From Pterois miles (Eukaryota; Chordata; Actinopteri; Perciformes; Scorpaenidae): a stretch of DNA of 64,000 nucleotides. Of this stretch, positions 23,996 through 37,465 are shown in pieces. The stretch covers positions 22,107,501 through 22,171,500 of the forward strand of contig CAMQGK010000110.1 of assembly GCA_947000775.1 (NCBI GenBank). Direction: 5' to 3'. The notes beneath the pieces were generated by a model. The model was not told where the DNA came from. It did not search any database and worked only from the letters and a program-made list of their open reading frames with translations. Position numbers and translations under genes: made by a program. The stretch's first letter is position 1. Every line of letters starts with the position of its first letter.

Positions 23996-26900
23996 AGAAA
24001 TATGTCAGTATTATCAGCAAGATTAATTAAAGTAAATTCATTGTGCAGTATAATGTTCCCTGTCACTTGATCCTTCAGTTTATCACAAACAACAAAAATA
24101 ATCACACTAGGCAGGAAGGGTATGAAAAACTCTGAAATATCAAATAGATTTAGCCCAGTGGAGTAAAATGTACAATATTTGCTTCTAAGATGTAGTGGAA
24201 TGGAAGTATAAAGTCGTATAAAATGGAAATGCTCAAGTAAAGTACAAGTAAATGACATGTTGTCAAACAGTGTGAGGAAGGGACACGAAAACTGCCTTGT
24301 TACAGATTTAACTATGCAATAAGCATATTAAGTATTTAAAAATAGCTCAACCTCCCAGCTACATCACAATAATCTTTACATATTACTGCAGCAGTAATAT
24401 ATTATGCATAATAATATAACAACATGAAAGGTGCCATTCTGCATAAGGAGGACAATTTTGGTATTTGAAGCACATTTACATGATAATACTTGTGTATTTT
24501 TACTTAAATAAAGGTTCAGACTTCTTCCATTCAGGCGTGTGTCTAGAAGTGTTTTGATGGGGTGGCCGGGCTGGGCCTGGGGCACAGACTCACAGGAAAG
24601 TGGCACATTTAAATAACATCTCAAAAAGAAACAAAATGACAGTCCTAGATTCAATGTATTAATAAACTGAGCAATATTCATAACAAATAGTTTATTTTGT
24701 GTAAAAGGAATGTAAAATATGCAACTTGCCGTGATATGAAGTAACAATAACAAGTAACTTACATTTGTACAAGCACATAGCCTATTGTAGATGGAATACA
24801 ACAAGTGATAAAGTTTTCCACCACATATAGCTGCGTACAGGACAAAACAACTTCATTGACACCAGCAGAAATTGGCTCTTGAGCTCAGTGAGAATGTTTT
24901 CAGTCATTATTAAAAATGTTGAACTTCAGCTGGGTCTCACATTTCAGTAAGATCATCATTAATGTTTGTTGAGACTAATCATACCTGTCACATTCAGACT
25001 CTGATGGAGGTGGCCTCTTTGGACACCGGGCGAACTTCACACCCAGATATCCATTGGATACTAGAGTAGCCTTTTTTCACAGACTTTAGGAAGAGCACAG
25101 GTGTAAATAATAACATTAATAATGGTTGAATTACATTTAGCTGCTTCAGTTTGAGGGTCATGGTACAGTCCATTTTCACAGCAGCCATTTTGACATGGCG
25201 CTGCAGGGTAAACACAGGTGTAACTGAGCAAATGAATCATGGTCCTATTGTTTTTGATGTCACAGCCGTTCTAGCGAGCCAGCATGTACAATACCAGGGT
25301 CCTGGCTTACCTAGATGGAACATGGCCATAATGCAGGTCATTAATTATACCTGTGTTAACCCTGCAATGACACGTCAAGATGGCTGCTGTGAAAAGGGTC
25401 TATTGTGCATGCTGGTTCATTGTCATGACTTACAAGGACACTTGCTATGCGATCCAATACCCATACTACCATACTATTTAGTATGCCAGAAAAAAAAAAT
25501 TATGTGCCAGTGTGTCAGTACATAGTATGTTGAATGAAGTATGCCAAAAATACAAATTTGTCTAACATCTACATCTTGTCGCATTGTTGCAGTATGCGAC
25601 CCAGCATGCTTTTCTGGCTATTCCGACCCACAATTGTCTGCACAGCAGATATATGAGCAAGAGGTTCAAAGTTCGAGGCACAATATTGTGAGGAAGTAGT
25701 ATTAGTACCTTCAAAAAGGGTGGTGTTTACCGTGTTTCCGAGTTGGGTCCAAATTAACGCCCCCCTATGTTGTATTCACGACCTTGTAAGTGGAAAGTTT
25801 CTGAAAGCTAGAGTTAACGACTTGTGACATGTTTGTTGATATGAGAAATAGTGGAGCCCATGGAAGTTCATTTATAGTGCATAATAGTTAATATTTACAG
25901 TATATTGTAATTTTAGTCATATTTTTTGTCATTTTGGTAATTTTATATGTTTGAGGAAAATGTTGATATTTAGTGCCTCATATTTTCCTCTGTCATTATG
26001 TCTTTGCATTTCCTTCATTATGTTACCCACGTGTTAGCTTGCTAAATTGTTAGCCTCTGTGGCTTCTAGACTCGGACAGTAACTTTAATACTGTCATTGG
26101 TTAGCAGCAGTGTTCTTACGACTTAATCACTTGAATGCAACACATATCTTGTAATGACGCCCACAACATAACACAGTAAACACGCCCCAGTTGAAGGCAC
26201 CATATGTCCAATTGTATAAACTTAGCAAAGTTGTACTTTGTATGGGAGTGCAGTGTGTACTAAAGTAAAAAGAAAAAATATGAATGGGCACCTTGATAAG
26301 CGTAGCCATTATTAAGTTTAGTAGTACCAGCTTTCCGTAAAGAAAAGTGCTAAATTGCCCTACATAGATGTATTTCATAATACTATGTGGGGATTACTGG
26401 TTTGCGTTTAAAGGCTGAGAAGAAACTAGTTTTTTGAGTTGTAGTAAGAGAAAGAATAAGGATGTGGAGTGGTCTGACTCTAGAGTTTTATTATGGGATA
26501 AGGGGAAAGATAGGGTTGAAAATAAGGAGAGTATTCGCAAACTTGGTCTAATGTGTGTTTGCATATGTTTAGCTGCTGATGGTTGTGAAACATTTGCGGT
26601 TGGAACTTTTTGAGTGAGTGTGAAGGTGCTAAGAGTTTTTAGAAGATAAGGACATGTAAACTGTACCGGAAAACAGTACTGTAAGAGTACAATAGAATGA
26701 GAAATATTTATTCATATTAATGAATTAAGTTGTGGATAAGATGATATTATGGGAAGGGTAACGATGAGAAATGTGAAAAAATTTAGTTATGTTTTGGATG
26801 AATTTGTTTGATAATGTGATATAATAGAGTATAATGAAAAAATAGGTTGAAGATGGTTGTTGTTTCCCTTTAAACTGGGATTAAAGGCATTCATTTTTGG

Positions 26901-27250
26901 GTTTGATTATTAGATGAGCTTAAATGCATCTTCTTTCCACCTAAGCTGATTTTCACATCTTTGCTGACTTAATACTACAAAACATTTAATCAAAAGTGGT
27001 TTAGTATATTTTGGCCTTTTTGTTTGTTTTACATGAATAATAATAATAGTAATTTTGCCAATGTGTTAACATTTGATGATCAAAATAATCGCTTTTTCAT
27101 AGGCCTTTCTCTGCACTCTGGCAAGTTTTACAGTAGGCCTACACTTACTCCACGGTGGAAGAAGTTTCAGTTTACTTAAAAGCACTAATAAAAATATCTG
27201 TGAAAATATAATTAAAGTAAAGGCATTGAAAACACTTAAGTAAAAGTTGG
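23996..27250. repeat. Tandem duplication, unit 1 (about 3.1-3.6 kb true length)
   Basis: Bases 24776-25765 are, as far as I can read, identical to 27904-28893. The continuation in unit 1 (25766-27250) follows 28894-30690 but is riddled with deletions. The next unit then begins again with sequence matching 24000. The unit is non-coding. The 124-codon open frame found in both units (25151-25525 and 28279-28653) has no recognisable family. Confidence 0.85.
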
Positions 27251-27899
27251 TTTTAGAAGATTTAATTAGTAAATATTATTGTGAGTATAATGTTTGTCAT
27301 TGTTTCAGTTTTCAAAAAAAAAAATAATTAGGAGGAAGGGTATGAAAAACTGAAATATAAATAGATTTAGAGTGGAGTAAAATGTAATATTTGTTCTAAG
27401 ATGTAGTGGAATGGAAGTATAAAGTGTATAAAATGGAAATGTAAGTAAAGTAAAGTAAATGAATGTTGTAAAAGTGTGAGGAAGGGAAGAAAATGTTGTT
27501 AGATTTAATATGAATAAGATATTAGTATTTAAAAATAGCTCCTAGTACCAAATATTTCATATTTGAGAGTAATATATTTGATAATAATATAAATGAAGGT
27601 GCATTCTGATAAGGAGGAAATTTTGGTTTTGAAGACATTTACATGATAATATTGTGTTTTTTATTAAATAAAGGTTAGACTTCTTCATTAGGCGTGTGTT
27701 AGAAGTGTTTTGATGGGGTGGCCGGGTGGGCTGGGGCAAGACTCAAGGAAAGTGGCAATTTAAATAACACTAAAAAGAAAAAAATGAGGATCAATGTTTA
27801 ATAATGGAATATTCATAAAAATAGTTTATTTTGTGTAAAAGGAATGTAAAATATGAATTGCCGTGATATGAAGTAAAATAAAAGTACTTACATTTGTAA
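25766..27899. other. Low-quality island 3 spanning the tandem junction
   Basis: Its first 1.5 kb matches 28894-30690 and the last 0.65 kb matches 24000-24776, both with frequent one- to several-base losses (for example GCCCCCCTCATG becomes GCCCCCCTATG). Clean sequence resumes at 27900. Because the order crosses from the end of one unit into the start of the next, the underlying read does support a tandem arrangement. Confidence 0.75.
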
Positions 27900-30660
27900 A
27901 GCACATAGCCTATTGTAGATGGAATACAACAAGTGATAAAGTTTTCCACCACATATAGCTGCGTACAGGACAAAACAACTTCATTGACACCAGCAGAAAT
28001 TGGCTCTTGAGCTCAGTGAGAATGTTTTCAGTCATTATTAAAAATGTTGAACTTCAGCTGGGTCTCACATTTCAGTAAGATCATCATTAATGTTTGTTGA
28101 GACTAATCATACCTGTCACATTCAGACTCTGATGGAGGTGGCCTCTTTGGACACCGGGCGAACTTCACACCCAGATATCCATTGGATACTAGAGTAGCCT
28201 TTTTTCACAGACTTTAGGAAGAGCACAGGTGTAAATAATAACATTAATAATGGTTGAATTACATTTAGCTGCTTCAGTTTGAGGGTCATGGTACAGTCCA
28301 TTTTCACAGCAGCCATTTTGACATGGCGCTGCAGGGTAAACACAGGTGTAACTGAGCAAATGAATCATGGTCCTATTGTTTTTGATGTCACAGCCGTTCT
28401 AGCGAGCCAGCATGTACAATACCAGGGTCCTGGCTTACCTAGATGGAACATGGCCATAATGCAGGTCATTAATTATACCTGTGTTAACCCTGCAATGACA
28501 CGTCAAGATGGCTGCTGTGAAAAGGGTCTATTGTGCATGCTGGTTCATTGTCATGACTTACAAGGACACTTGCTATGCGATCCAATACCCATACTACCAT
28601 ACTATTTAGTATGCCAGAAAAAAAAAATTATGTGCCAGTGTGTCAGTACATAGTATGTTGAATGAAGTATGCCAAAAATACAAATTTGTCTAACATCTAC
28701 ATCTTGTCGCATTGTTGCAGTATGCGACCCAGCATGCTTTTCTGGCTATTCCGACCCACAATTGTCTGCACAGCAGATATATGAGCAAGAGGTTCAAAGT
28801 TCGAGGCACAATATTGTGAGGAAGTAGTATTAGTACCTTCAAAAAGGGTGGTGTTTACCGTGTTTCCGAGTTGGGTCCAAATTAACGCCCCCCTCATGTT
28901 GTATTCACGACCTTGTAAGTGGAAAGTTTCTGAAAGCTCAGAGTTAACGACTTGTGACATGTTTGTTGATATTGTGAGAAATAGTGGAGCCCATGGAAGT
29001 TCATTTATCAGTGCATAATAAGTTAATATTGTACAGTATATTGTAATTTTAGTCATATTTTTTGTCATTTTGGTAATTTTATATGTTTGAGGAAAATGTT
29101 GATATTCTCAGTGACCTCATATTTCTCCTCTGTCATTATGTCTTTGCATTTCCTTCATTATGTTACCCACGTGTTAGCTTGCTAAATTGTTAGCCTCTGT
29201 GGCTTCTAGACTCGGACAGTAACTTTAATACTGTCATTGGTTAGCAGCAGTGTTCTTCACGACTTAATCACTTGAATGCAACACATATCTTGTACATGAC
29301 GACCCACAACATAAACACAGTAAACACGACCCCAGTTGAAGGCACCATATGTCCCAATTGTATACATACTTCAGCCAACAGTATGTACTTTGTATGGGCA
29401 GCTGCAGTGTGTACTACAAGTAAAAAGAAAAAATATGCAATTTGGATGCACCCTTGAATACAGCGTAGCCATTATTAAAGTTACTAGTAGTACCAGAACT
29501 TTTCTACTGTAACAAGTCAAAATGTCTGCTAAATCTGCCACTACATAGATGTATTTCATAATACATCTATGTAGTGGCAGATTAATACTGCAGTTCTATG
29601 CCACTCGTTCTTTACTCAAATCACAATCAAGGACTCTGAGAATACTGCAAACTAACAAGTTTATTCTGAGTTGCTAGTAAGAGAAAGACAATTTCAACAG
29701 GCACTGTGGAAGTGAGTCTAGACTCTAGAGTTTATCATTAACTGGGCATAACAGGGCGCGACCCAACCCCAGATAAGCGGTTGAAAATAAGTGAGAGTAT
29801 TCGCACAACTTGGTCTAATGTGTGTATTGCATATCGTCTTCAGCTGCTGATGGTTGTGAAACCATTTGCGGTTGGAACTTTTCTGAGCGACAGTGCTCTC
29901 TGACAGGATGCTCTTCAAGTCAGTTTCCTCTCAGCAAGATAAGGACATGTAAACTGTAACCGGAACAACAGATCACTGTAAGAGTCACAATAGCACATGA
30001 GCAACATAATTTTTTCATTACATCTATTACATGAATTAAGTTGTGGCCACTCAAGATGACTCATTATGGGAAGGAGTCAACGATGAGAAATGCTGACAAA
30101 ATCATTTCAGATTATGTTTTTTGGATGAATTCCTCTGTATTGATAATGTGACATCATAATACGAGTATAATGACAAAAATAGGTTGAAACATTAGTATGT
30201 TGCTTTACACCACTTTAACAATCTGGGCATTAAAGGACATATTCGAACTTTTATGGGTTTGATTAATTCAGATGAAGACTTAAATGACATCTTCCATTTC
30301 ACATCTCTCAGCTGATTTTTTCACATCTTTGCTGACTTAATACTACACAACATCATTTAATCACACAAGTGGCTTATAGTAATATTTTGGCCTTTTTGTT
30401 TGTTTTACATGCAATACATAATAATAGTAATTTTGCCACACATGTATCTTAACACTTTGATGATCACAACATAATCAGCCTTTTTCTCATAGGACCTTTA
30501 CTCTGACACCATCCTCTGGCCAAGTTTTACAGTAGGCCTACACTTACTACCCACGGTGGAAGAAGTATTCAGATCCTTTACTTAAAAAGCACTAATAAAA
30601 ATACTAATACCACTCTGTGAAAATAATCAATTACAAGTAAAAGCCCTGCATTGAAAACCT
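27251..30660. repeat. Tandem duplication, unit 2
   Basis: Second copy of the unit beginning at about 23996, clean from 27900 onwards. It includes a region (28860-29360) related to the small element at 60194-60493: shared blocks are TGTATTCACGACCTTGTAAG-like and GTTGAAGGCACCAT. A third, partial unit (30660-30940) repeats the start (AGTATTATCAGCAAGATT). No gene seen. Confidence 0.85.
29532..29583. repeat. Perfect 24-base hairpin
   Basis: AATCTGCCACTACATAGATG plus TATT is followed by a 4-base loop (TCAT) and then its exact reverse complement. The stem is perfect over 24 pairs. In unit 1 the same place (near 26350-26400) is eroded. It could be paired ends of a deleted transposon or a small foldback. 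Confidence 0.85.
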
Positions 30661-30940
30661 TACTTAAGTAAAAGTATGCCAGTATTATCAGCAAGATTTA
30701 ATTACAGTAAACATATTCATTGTTCAGTATAATGTTCCCTGTCACTTGATCCTTCAGTTTATCACAAACAATAAAAATCATCACATTAGGCAACAAGGAT
30801 ATGAAAAACTGTAAGCTGTCAAATAGATTTAGCCCAGTGGAGTAAAATGTACATTATTTGCTTCTAAGATGTAGTAGAGTGGAAGTATAAAATAGTATAA
30901 AATGTAAATGCTCAAATAAAGTACAAGTAAATGACATATT

Positions 30941-31917
30941 GAGTTATTGCATATATGTTTGTCATGAAAGGATTAAGTAATTATTTTTAGTAAATTTAGT
31001 GTTACAGTGTTGAGTACTAACGTGGGATATTGCAGTGAGGTAACGCTAGGGGGCGATACTGCATTGGTTCACCCGATTTGCACCATACACAAAAATCAGA
31101 GAAGAAACATTTGGACAAAATGGCTGCGAGACGAAGCTAGCTGCTTGGCTAATGTAAACATCCACCAGCGGGAGCAGGAGCGACGATAACATTACCCGAT
31201 AGCCTTTAGACACTGCGAATGAGAGTGTATGTTGTCACAAAATCCACGTAACCAACCTAGAGCATCTGCACTAACATAACGTTATTCAGCTAGTTACCTG
31301 GGCTAGCTAGGTTAGCGCTGTAATTAGCTTAGATAACCTTAAACACTGGTAGCGTTAGCTATCTGTAGATTAGCTTATTGGTTTCGCGTTTTTGAGTAAA
31401 TGTTTGCCTTGTGAACATACTTGTCTAATGCTACAACAACCCGGCCATCTTTCTAAACGATGGGTAAATAAGAGACAGCGCTGTTTTGAGAGGATATTCT
31501 GCTTTAGAGTCACTGCTGTCAATTCAGTAATGTGAGAGAAAACTACCAGCTATTAGCTAATGCTAACACGTAGATAGGTCAGAACTGGAGACATTTCGTT
31601 TCACCAGTCCAGTTAGAGCCGTCAGGTCTTTAATTCACTTACACCCATTTGGACGATGCTAAAATAAATTACTGTGGCGTTTTGCCAGATTTGGTGGGTC
31701 TGATTAAGAACGTGCGGTGGGATTTGGATTTGAGCTGAGCGACGTTACGAGTCAGTGCTGCCAAATTAATTAATTAACGTGCAGCGCGACCTGTCTCTTT
31801 TACGCACGACAATTGTACCGTATTGGGTCTCTGCATTCCTGATCGTACTCACTGTTTTGATTGTTAAAGGTGTCTGTCTTCTGGTCCCACGAGCAGTCTT
31901 TCTAACTTTGGGGAAGG
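30941..31917 (+). promoter_or_regulatory. Promoter and 5' untranslated region of rabgef1
   Basis: The stretch holds ACAAAATGGCTGCGAGACG at about 31116-31134, which is close to a YY1 site (AAnATGGC) and typical of TATA-less vertebrate promoters. More CpG is present than in neighbouring DNA. The short frame at 31007-31189 shows no family resemblance. The first exon border cannot be fixed. Confidence 0.4.
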
Positions 31918-34900
31918 ATGATGAGCCAGCGGCGTGGGATCCATCTGGACCAATCAGAACTGCTTTGCAAAAAAGGATGTGGTTTTTATGGCAACACTGG
32001 CTGGCAGGGCTTGTGCTCTAAGTGCTGGCGAGAGGAAAATCAGCGAGAAAAGCAAAAACAGATTCAAGAGGACTGGGCACTTGCTGAGAGGTTTGTCTGT
32101 CTCTCTGTGTCCTTCAGAAACACTGTCTTTTGTTCCTGTACCTCTTCATGTCGTTGGCTTGCTCTTCTGTCCATCTGACAACTATTGCACTTGTATGGTC
32201 TTCTCCCTCCCCCAGGCTTCAGAGAGAGGAAGAGGAAGCATATGCAAGTAGACATCAGAAGGCCCAATCACAGCCTTCCATCACACCCTTCAGCAAGTTT
32301 GAGGAAAGAAAAACGAAGGAAAAGTCCAGCAAAGTCAACACAGTGACAAAGTTTTTTACTCCTTCCACAAAAACACCACCAAAAAAAGGTACACATACTT
32401 TACTGCAAGAGATGCTAGTCATTTATGGGTGTAACTATCCTGTGTTACTGGGGATATTAGGAGAAAATGCTTTGTTTGTAGCTTAAAGTAACATCAAATG
32501 TCTTCCCCACAGATGCTCCTCTTGACGCTCACTCCAGCCCAAGCCCCAGCTCCTCTACAAGCCGGCGTTCTTCTGTCGACAGTGACCATGCAACGCGAGA
32601 GTTCATTGATTTTCTCAAGCCTCTGAAGTCTGGCAGGGAGATCTTCAAACAGTGCCGGGCCTTCACTGAGAGCATGGTCTATAAGCGGGTGAGCTAAACT
32701 GGGTTACTCATCATGTTTTTGTGGGTGAAACGAACTTGTACTTACGTACTTAGCATGTAGAGAAAATCAGGCATGGAAGATTGTGCAGTGATGATCTTTC
32801 CGGCTTAAAACCTGCCTGATTTTCTCTCAGTTTTTCATCCACCCCTTTCTGCAGTCTCTCTAAGATAATGAGGTTGAACACTTGGCCTGGTGTTGATAGG
32901 AACATGATCCCTCTGTAATTATTACAATCCCTGAAGTCTTCTTTCTTGAGTGTAATAGTATTGAGCTCGCCTCTCGTCAGTTGGCATGTTTCCTTTCTGC
33001 CATACATTTTTGATTAGCTGGTACAGCATGGTGTTTGAGGTTTCAACGTCAGCCTGCGAGGTCTCTGCAGGGATCTCATCTTGTCCGTCTACCTTGCCAT
33101 GTCACAAGGCCGTAATGGCCTTCACTTACTTGAGGGGTCACAGTTGATCTGAAGCATGTGAGTAGCTGGTGGGATCGCTACCATCTGAACAGGGGGCTGT
33201 CTGTTGAGCAGCTACCTAGTGCTTTGTTGCTGTTCTTCCTCGGTTGTAAGGCATCATCCCTGTTTGTCACAAGTCTGTGTCTTTGTCTGACTAAATTAAC
33301 AGACTATTTTTTTGGAGTTAGGTAGAGTTCTTTCAGGTTATTTTTTTCCAGCTGCTTCTTCAGCTTGCTGTGCCAATTCCTCAGTGTAGTTCCTTTTGTC
33401 ATATTTGGTGGGTGAGCTAAAGTGGATTACTTACATTTTAGTGGGTAAAATGAGCTCATAGCTCATTTAATTCTTATGTATGAACAGTTGTGCAAATCTG
33501 AACAGCCTGGTAACAAATTATTTTAACTTAAATTCATTTTTTTTGGTTTGGTTTATTTGTCAATGCAATTGCACCAGTAAGTAGACATACATGATGCAAA
33601 CATCAGTGTTTATCTGTGATACTGTTCCTTTACCACCTGCCATGATTTATTACTAAACACTTTTTACTACACACTGTTTTAATGTAGCAATCACTGAATG
33701 AAATGATCTTAAATGGCTCTAATTCAAATGCTAATTTTACTGTATTTTGCACAGCATTGCCAAATACCTTAAGCATTAGTCCTGCAGTTAGTGAAATGTG
33801 GAATGCTACCAAGTGAGATGCTAAATATCACCCATTGTTGTCTCAAGTGAAAACAAGGTTTATGTTAATGTATGTTGTTCCTTCAGTCACAGCAGATTTT
33901 TTTTTTAGAAATTCAGTTTGTTAGACATCAAAGATCTAATAATTGCCACATTTAAACAGAATACATTATCAAAATGATGCACTGATTTCGATATCTGTCC
34001 CTGTACCATGAATGTATTTTTCAATTAATTCTGCTCTGAATCTTTCATTTCCATTCCTTGCTCAGGATATGGGTGCTGATGAGCTGTCAGAGTGTGTGCA
34101 GGACTTCTACCAGAATCTCTCAGATCGCCTCCACACCCAGTTCAAAGGTATTAACTTAAGGAGAATATCAACAGTGAATATCACTAATATTATACAATAT
34201 ATAAAGCCTCTGCTGTGTATATCTTTGATCTTTGTGCCTTTGTTCCCAGGTTCGTCAGATCATGTAGAGAGTGTTATGGATGAAGTAGAGAAGTACATGA
34301 TGACCCGTCTTTACAAGGAAGTCTTCTGCCCTGAGACCACAGACGATGAGAAGAAAGACCTGGCCATTCAGAAGAGAATCAGGTTTGCAAACAAATGTTG
34401 TAATAATGCTTAAATTTGACACTCAAGTATTCATTAATTCCACTGCGTTCCATCCAAGCACGAGAAAGCAAAAAAATCTGAGCGTCACTGACTGGATTAT
34501 AATCGTTCTTGTGTTCTGTTACAGAGCCTTGCATTGGGTCACCATTGAGATGCTATGTGTTCCTGTAGATGAGGAGATCGCCGAGGTGTCGGACAGTGTA
34601 GTCAAAGCCATCACAGGTAAGTCTCATTATTATTCAGATGGCCATATAAGCAGTAGAAATCCAGATTTTCAAATTAAATATTTTTTTATCCTCTCAAATC
34701 TCTGCATCGTTTCAGACGTGATTGAAATGGATTCAAAGTGCGTGCCCAAGGAGAAGCTGGCGTGCATCACTCGTTGCAGCAAGCACATCTTCAACGGCAT
34801 CAAAATCAGCAAGAAAGAAGCTGCATCTGCGGATGACTTCCTACCCACGCTCATCTACATTGTGCTGAAAGCAAACCCTCCACGACTGCAGTCCAACATC

Positions 34901-37268
34901 CAGTATATCACCCGCTTCAGCAACCCCAGCCGACTCATGACTGGAGAGGATGGTTACTACTTCACTAATCTGGTGAGGAAATGAGTACATGCTTGCATTT
35001 ATGTGGTTTATTGTGCATCTCTAAGTCTCAGTGTTTCAAAATGTTTGAAGAAGTTGGCGATGTCAAATTTTGTGGTGAGGACTTTCTATTATTTTGTACA
35101 TCCCGTTTATGTCAATGAGGGTAGACTAAATAACAGAAACACCTCACTGTATTACTCACTACAGTTCAAAAGCACCACAAATTATATCCTCGAAAATTAT
35201 TATAAATTAAAGAATAAATATAACCTTCATGAAGGTAGGCATTACTGCATTACTTATATTAGACTGCATTAGTTTTAGCTAGGTGTACGTATTAAACTGG
35301 CAACTGAGTGTAAATAACATAAACCAGAAGTCAGATCAGTCCAGCTCACATGGAAATTTAGAAGCAGTCAAGTTACAAGTCAAACAATAGCCTCAATAAT
35401 CAGTGATGCAATGTTGTCACAAGACAAGCTAACATTCTGTGTGATGTGGATGTATTGTGAAAAGCTCTTGCTTCACTGTGCTGTTGTTCACTCTGGTAGC
35501 AAAGTGGGAAAAGAAGTTACAGATAGAAAAAAAAAACAACTACAAGCCTTTGTCACAAAGTCCCTTCTGGCATTTATTGAATGTCAAAATCAATGGAAAA
35601 GTCTTGAAATCTCTGAACATTCAAGGCTTTGAGTGGTCTTTAAAAACAGTTATATACATACAGTATCTCTGCTATTGCTCTCCCTAAGCGTTATCTCCCT
35701 AACGCTTTGGCATTTTAGAGACATAATAGAGAAAAGAAAAAGGAAATGTGGGGCGAGAGAGATGGGGAATAACATTCTCCCGTGTCGGGGGAAGCGCCTT
35801 AATCCAGGGTGTCCATGTTTAACACTTAAATTCATTTTTAAAAGTCCTAACATGTTGTAGCATTTTGGTTTATTGTTCTGCTGGTGTTGTGTGCCTTCTG
35901 ACTGGTCAAAAACTGCTTTCATTTACATATTTTGTATGTATGTGTAAGAGTAAATTAGTCATATTTAGTCCAAGAGCCTTATTCAGGCACTTCATCCCAG
36001 CGTTTCATTGGAAAAGCACTCAGACTTTCTTTTTTTTTATGTTTCTATGACAACAGTGTATCAGCACTCTTCTACTCCTTCGCAGCCTTTCACTCTTTCT
36101 TATACTTGTCCCTCAAGTATTTATTTCGATTTTGATTAGCAACGTACACCCATAATCAGATAAGTGACAATATGTAAGAGGAAGCAGATTGACATTAACA
36201 TTAACTAGCTAACGGCAACTTAACGCTACATTAACATAGGGTTGACTGTACAGCTAACAATCTTACGACATGTATGGTGATAATAACACAACAGTCACCA
36301 GCAACATCTGAACAGCCAATCTGCTCCCACAAATGGGCTTTTCGATCTTTGTTATGATAATGTCTGTCTGACATGTCATGAAGGTCTTGATAGACATGGC
36401 CAAAACAAGCTTCTCTGCTATTTATTTTCTTGGTAACCATGGTGACAAGTTACATTGGATGATTGGTTACCTGAAAAGGAGAGACTGCGAAATCACCAAC
36501 GCTTGTCTGAAAAGTTCACATATTTTCAACTAGAAGCGCTCGGAGGAGCCGCACAAAAATGGCGGAGCGCTCAGAAAAAAAGATGCTGGGTGTAGCGCTC
36601 TTTCTCTAGGTGGCTACATGCTGCCGCATGCACTGACCCCTCATTGGGAACAATTTGAAAAAAGATGCTGGTACTCAAGTTAAAGTCACGTCACACTAAA
36701 AAGTCTAAAAAGTTTAAAATCTTGTTGAGATGCATAAAGTGTCCAGTAAAAGCCAAATATAAAAAGCGTTGGGTTTTTTAAGAGATTCTAGTGCTAAGGA
36801 CTGAAGTTTCTTTTAATGAACCTCCACATCCCCTCTCTCCAGTGCTGTGCTGTGGCTTTCATTGAGAAGCTGGATGGCCAGTCTCTGAACCTAAGCTCTG
36901 AAGAGTTTGAGCTCTACATGTCAGGCCAGGCATCCCCCAACTGGCCACAGTCCACTGGAGCTTCCTCCTGCTCCCCAGGCAGCGCGGCTCTCAGCCAGGT
37001 CCACAAACGGTTAGACCTGCTAACAGGGCTCGGGGAGAGGCAAGAGCGTGTCATGGAGAAGGCCCGCCAGCTGGAGAACGACCTCATCGACTGGACCGAC
37101 GAAGTGGAACAGAAGGTGCAGAGCGTTCTAGAGAGCTTTCCACCAGAGACGCAACACTCTGCTGCAACCACAGCTGGTGGGACAACTGCAGCATCAGCAA
37201 TCGACTCTGATAACGTTGAGAACGAGCACCTGCCCCCACCTCTGCAGCCTCAAGTGTTTGCTGGTTGA
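31918..37268 (+). CDS. rabgef1: Rabex-5, guanine nucleotide exchange factor for Rab5
   Basis: Activates Rab5 on early endosomes with Rabaptin-5, and its N-terminal A20-type zinc finger binds ubiquitin and acts as an E3 ligase. Eight coding exons join in phase: 31918-32090, 32216-32388, 32513-32688, 34066-34147, 34250-34382, 34525-34616, 34716-34972, 36843-37268, giving 503 residues (human about 490). Residues near 16-42 hold the finger C-x3-C-x11-C-x2-C (CKKGCGFYGNTGWQGLCSKC), followed by the ubiquitin-binding helix (QKQIQEDWALAER). The Vps9 domain contains VFCPETTDDEKKDLAIQKRI, SADDFLPTLIYIVLKANPPR and GEDGYYFTNL. The C-terminal coiled coil (LGERQERVMEKARQLENDLI) binds Rabaptin-5, and the end is LPPPLQPQVFAG. 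Two adjacent ATGs start the frame; either could serve. Confidence 0.96.
32755..33410 (-). mobile_element. LINE reverse-transcriptase remnant in rabgef1 intron 3
   Basis: On the - strand, 32755-33007 reads KKEDFRDCNNYRGIMFLSTP followed by GQVFNLIILERL and KLRENQAGFKPERSS. These are the hallmark blocks of non-LTR retrotransposon reverse transcriptases (NYRGI, QAGF). The frame is short and broken upstream, so it is a dead fragment. It lies antisense to the host gene. Confidence 0.85.
34973..36842. other. Intron 7 of rabgef1
   Basis: 1.87 kb with no exon or clear repeat. It includes a T run near 36029 and several short open frames without family resemblance. Confidence 0.6.
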
Positions 37269-37288
37269 TGTGAGGAGCTCTGCTCAAA

Positions 37289-37294
37289 AATAAA
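37289..37294 (+). promoter_or_regulatory. Candidate polyadenylation signal of rabgef1
   Basis: AATAAA only 21 bases after the stop. Such a short 3' UTR would be unusual, so longer forms are likely. Confidence 0.3.
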
Positions 37295-37465
37295 ATCCTC
37301 TCGAGGCTTTACTCCACCCTCCCCCTTTTCCCTGATTTTAAAAGTTGCTGTCCATATGCACATACAGTAGTCATCTGATATGGATCCCATTTCCACTCCG
37401 ACCAACTCTATTCCATCCATCCACATCCAAGAGGCCCTGAAGTTACACTGAATAGTAACAGAACT

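Noticed and set aside
25151..25525. A 124-codon open frame found identically at 28279-28653
   Set aside because: The identity follows from the tandem duplication and not from selection. The peptide has no family resemblance and the unit is otherwise repeat-like.
31007..31189. 60-codon frame before rabgef1
   Set aside because: It lies in the promoter/5' leader region and has no family resemblance. Rabex-5 is complete from 31918.
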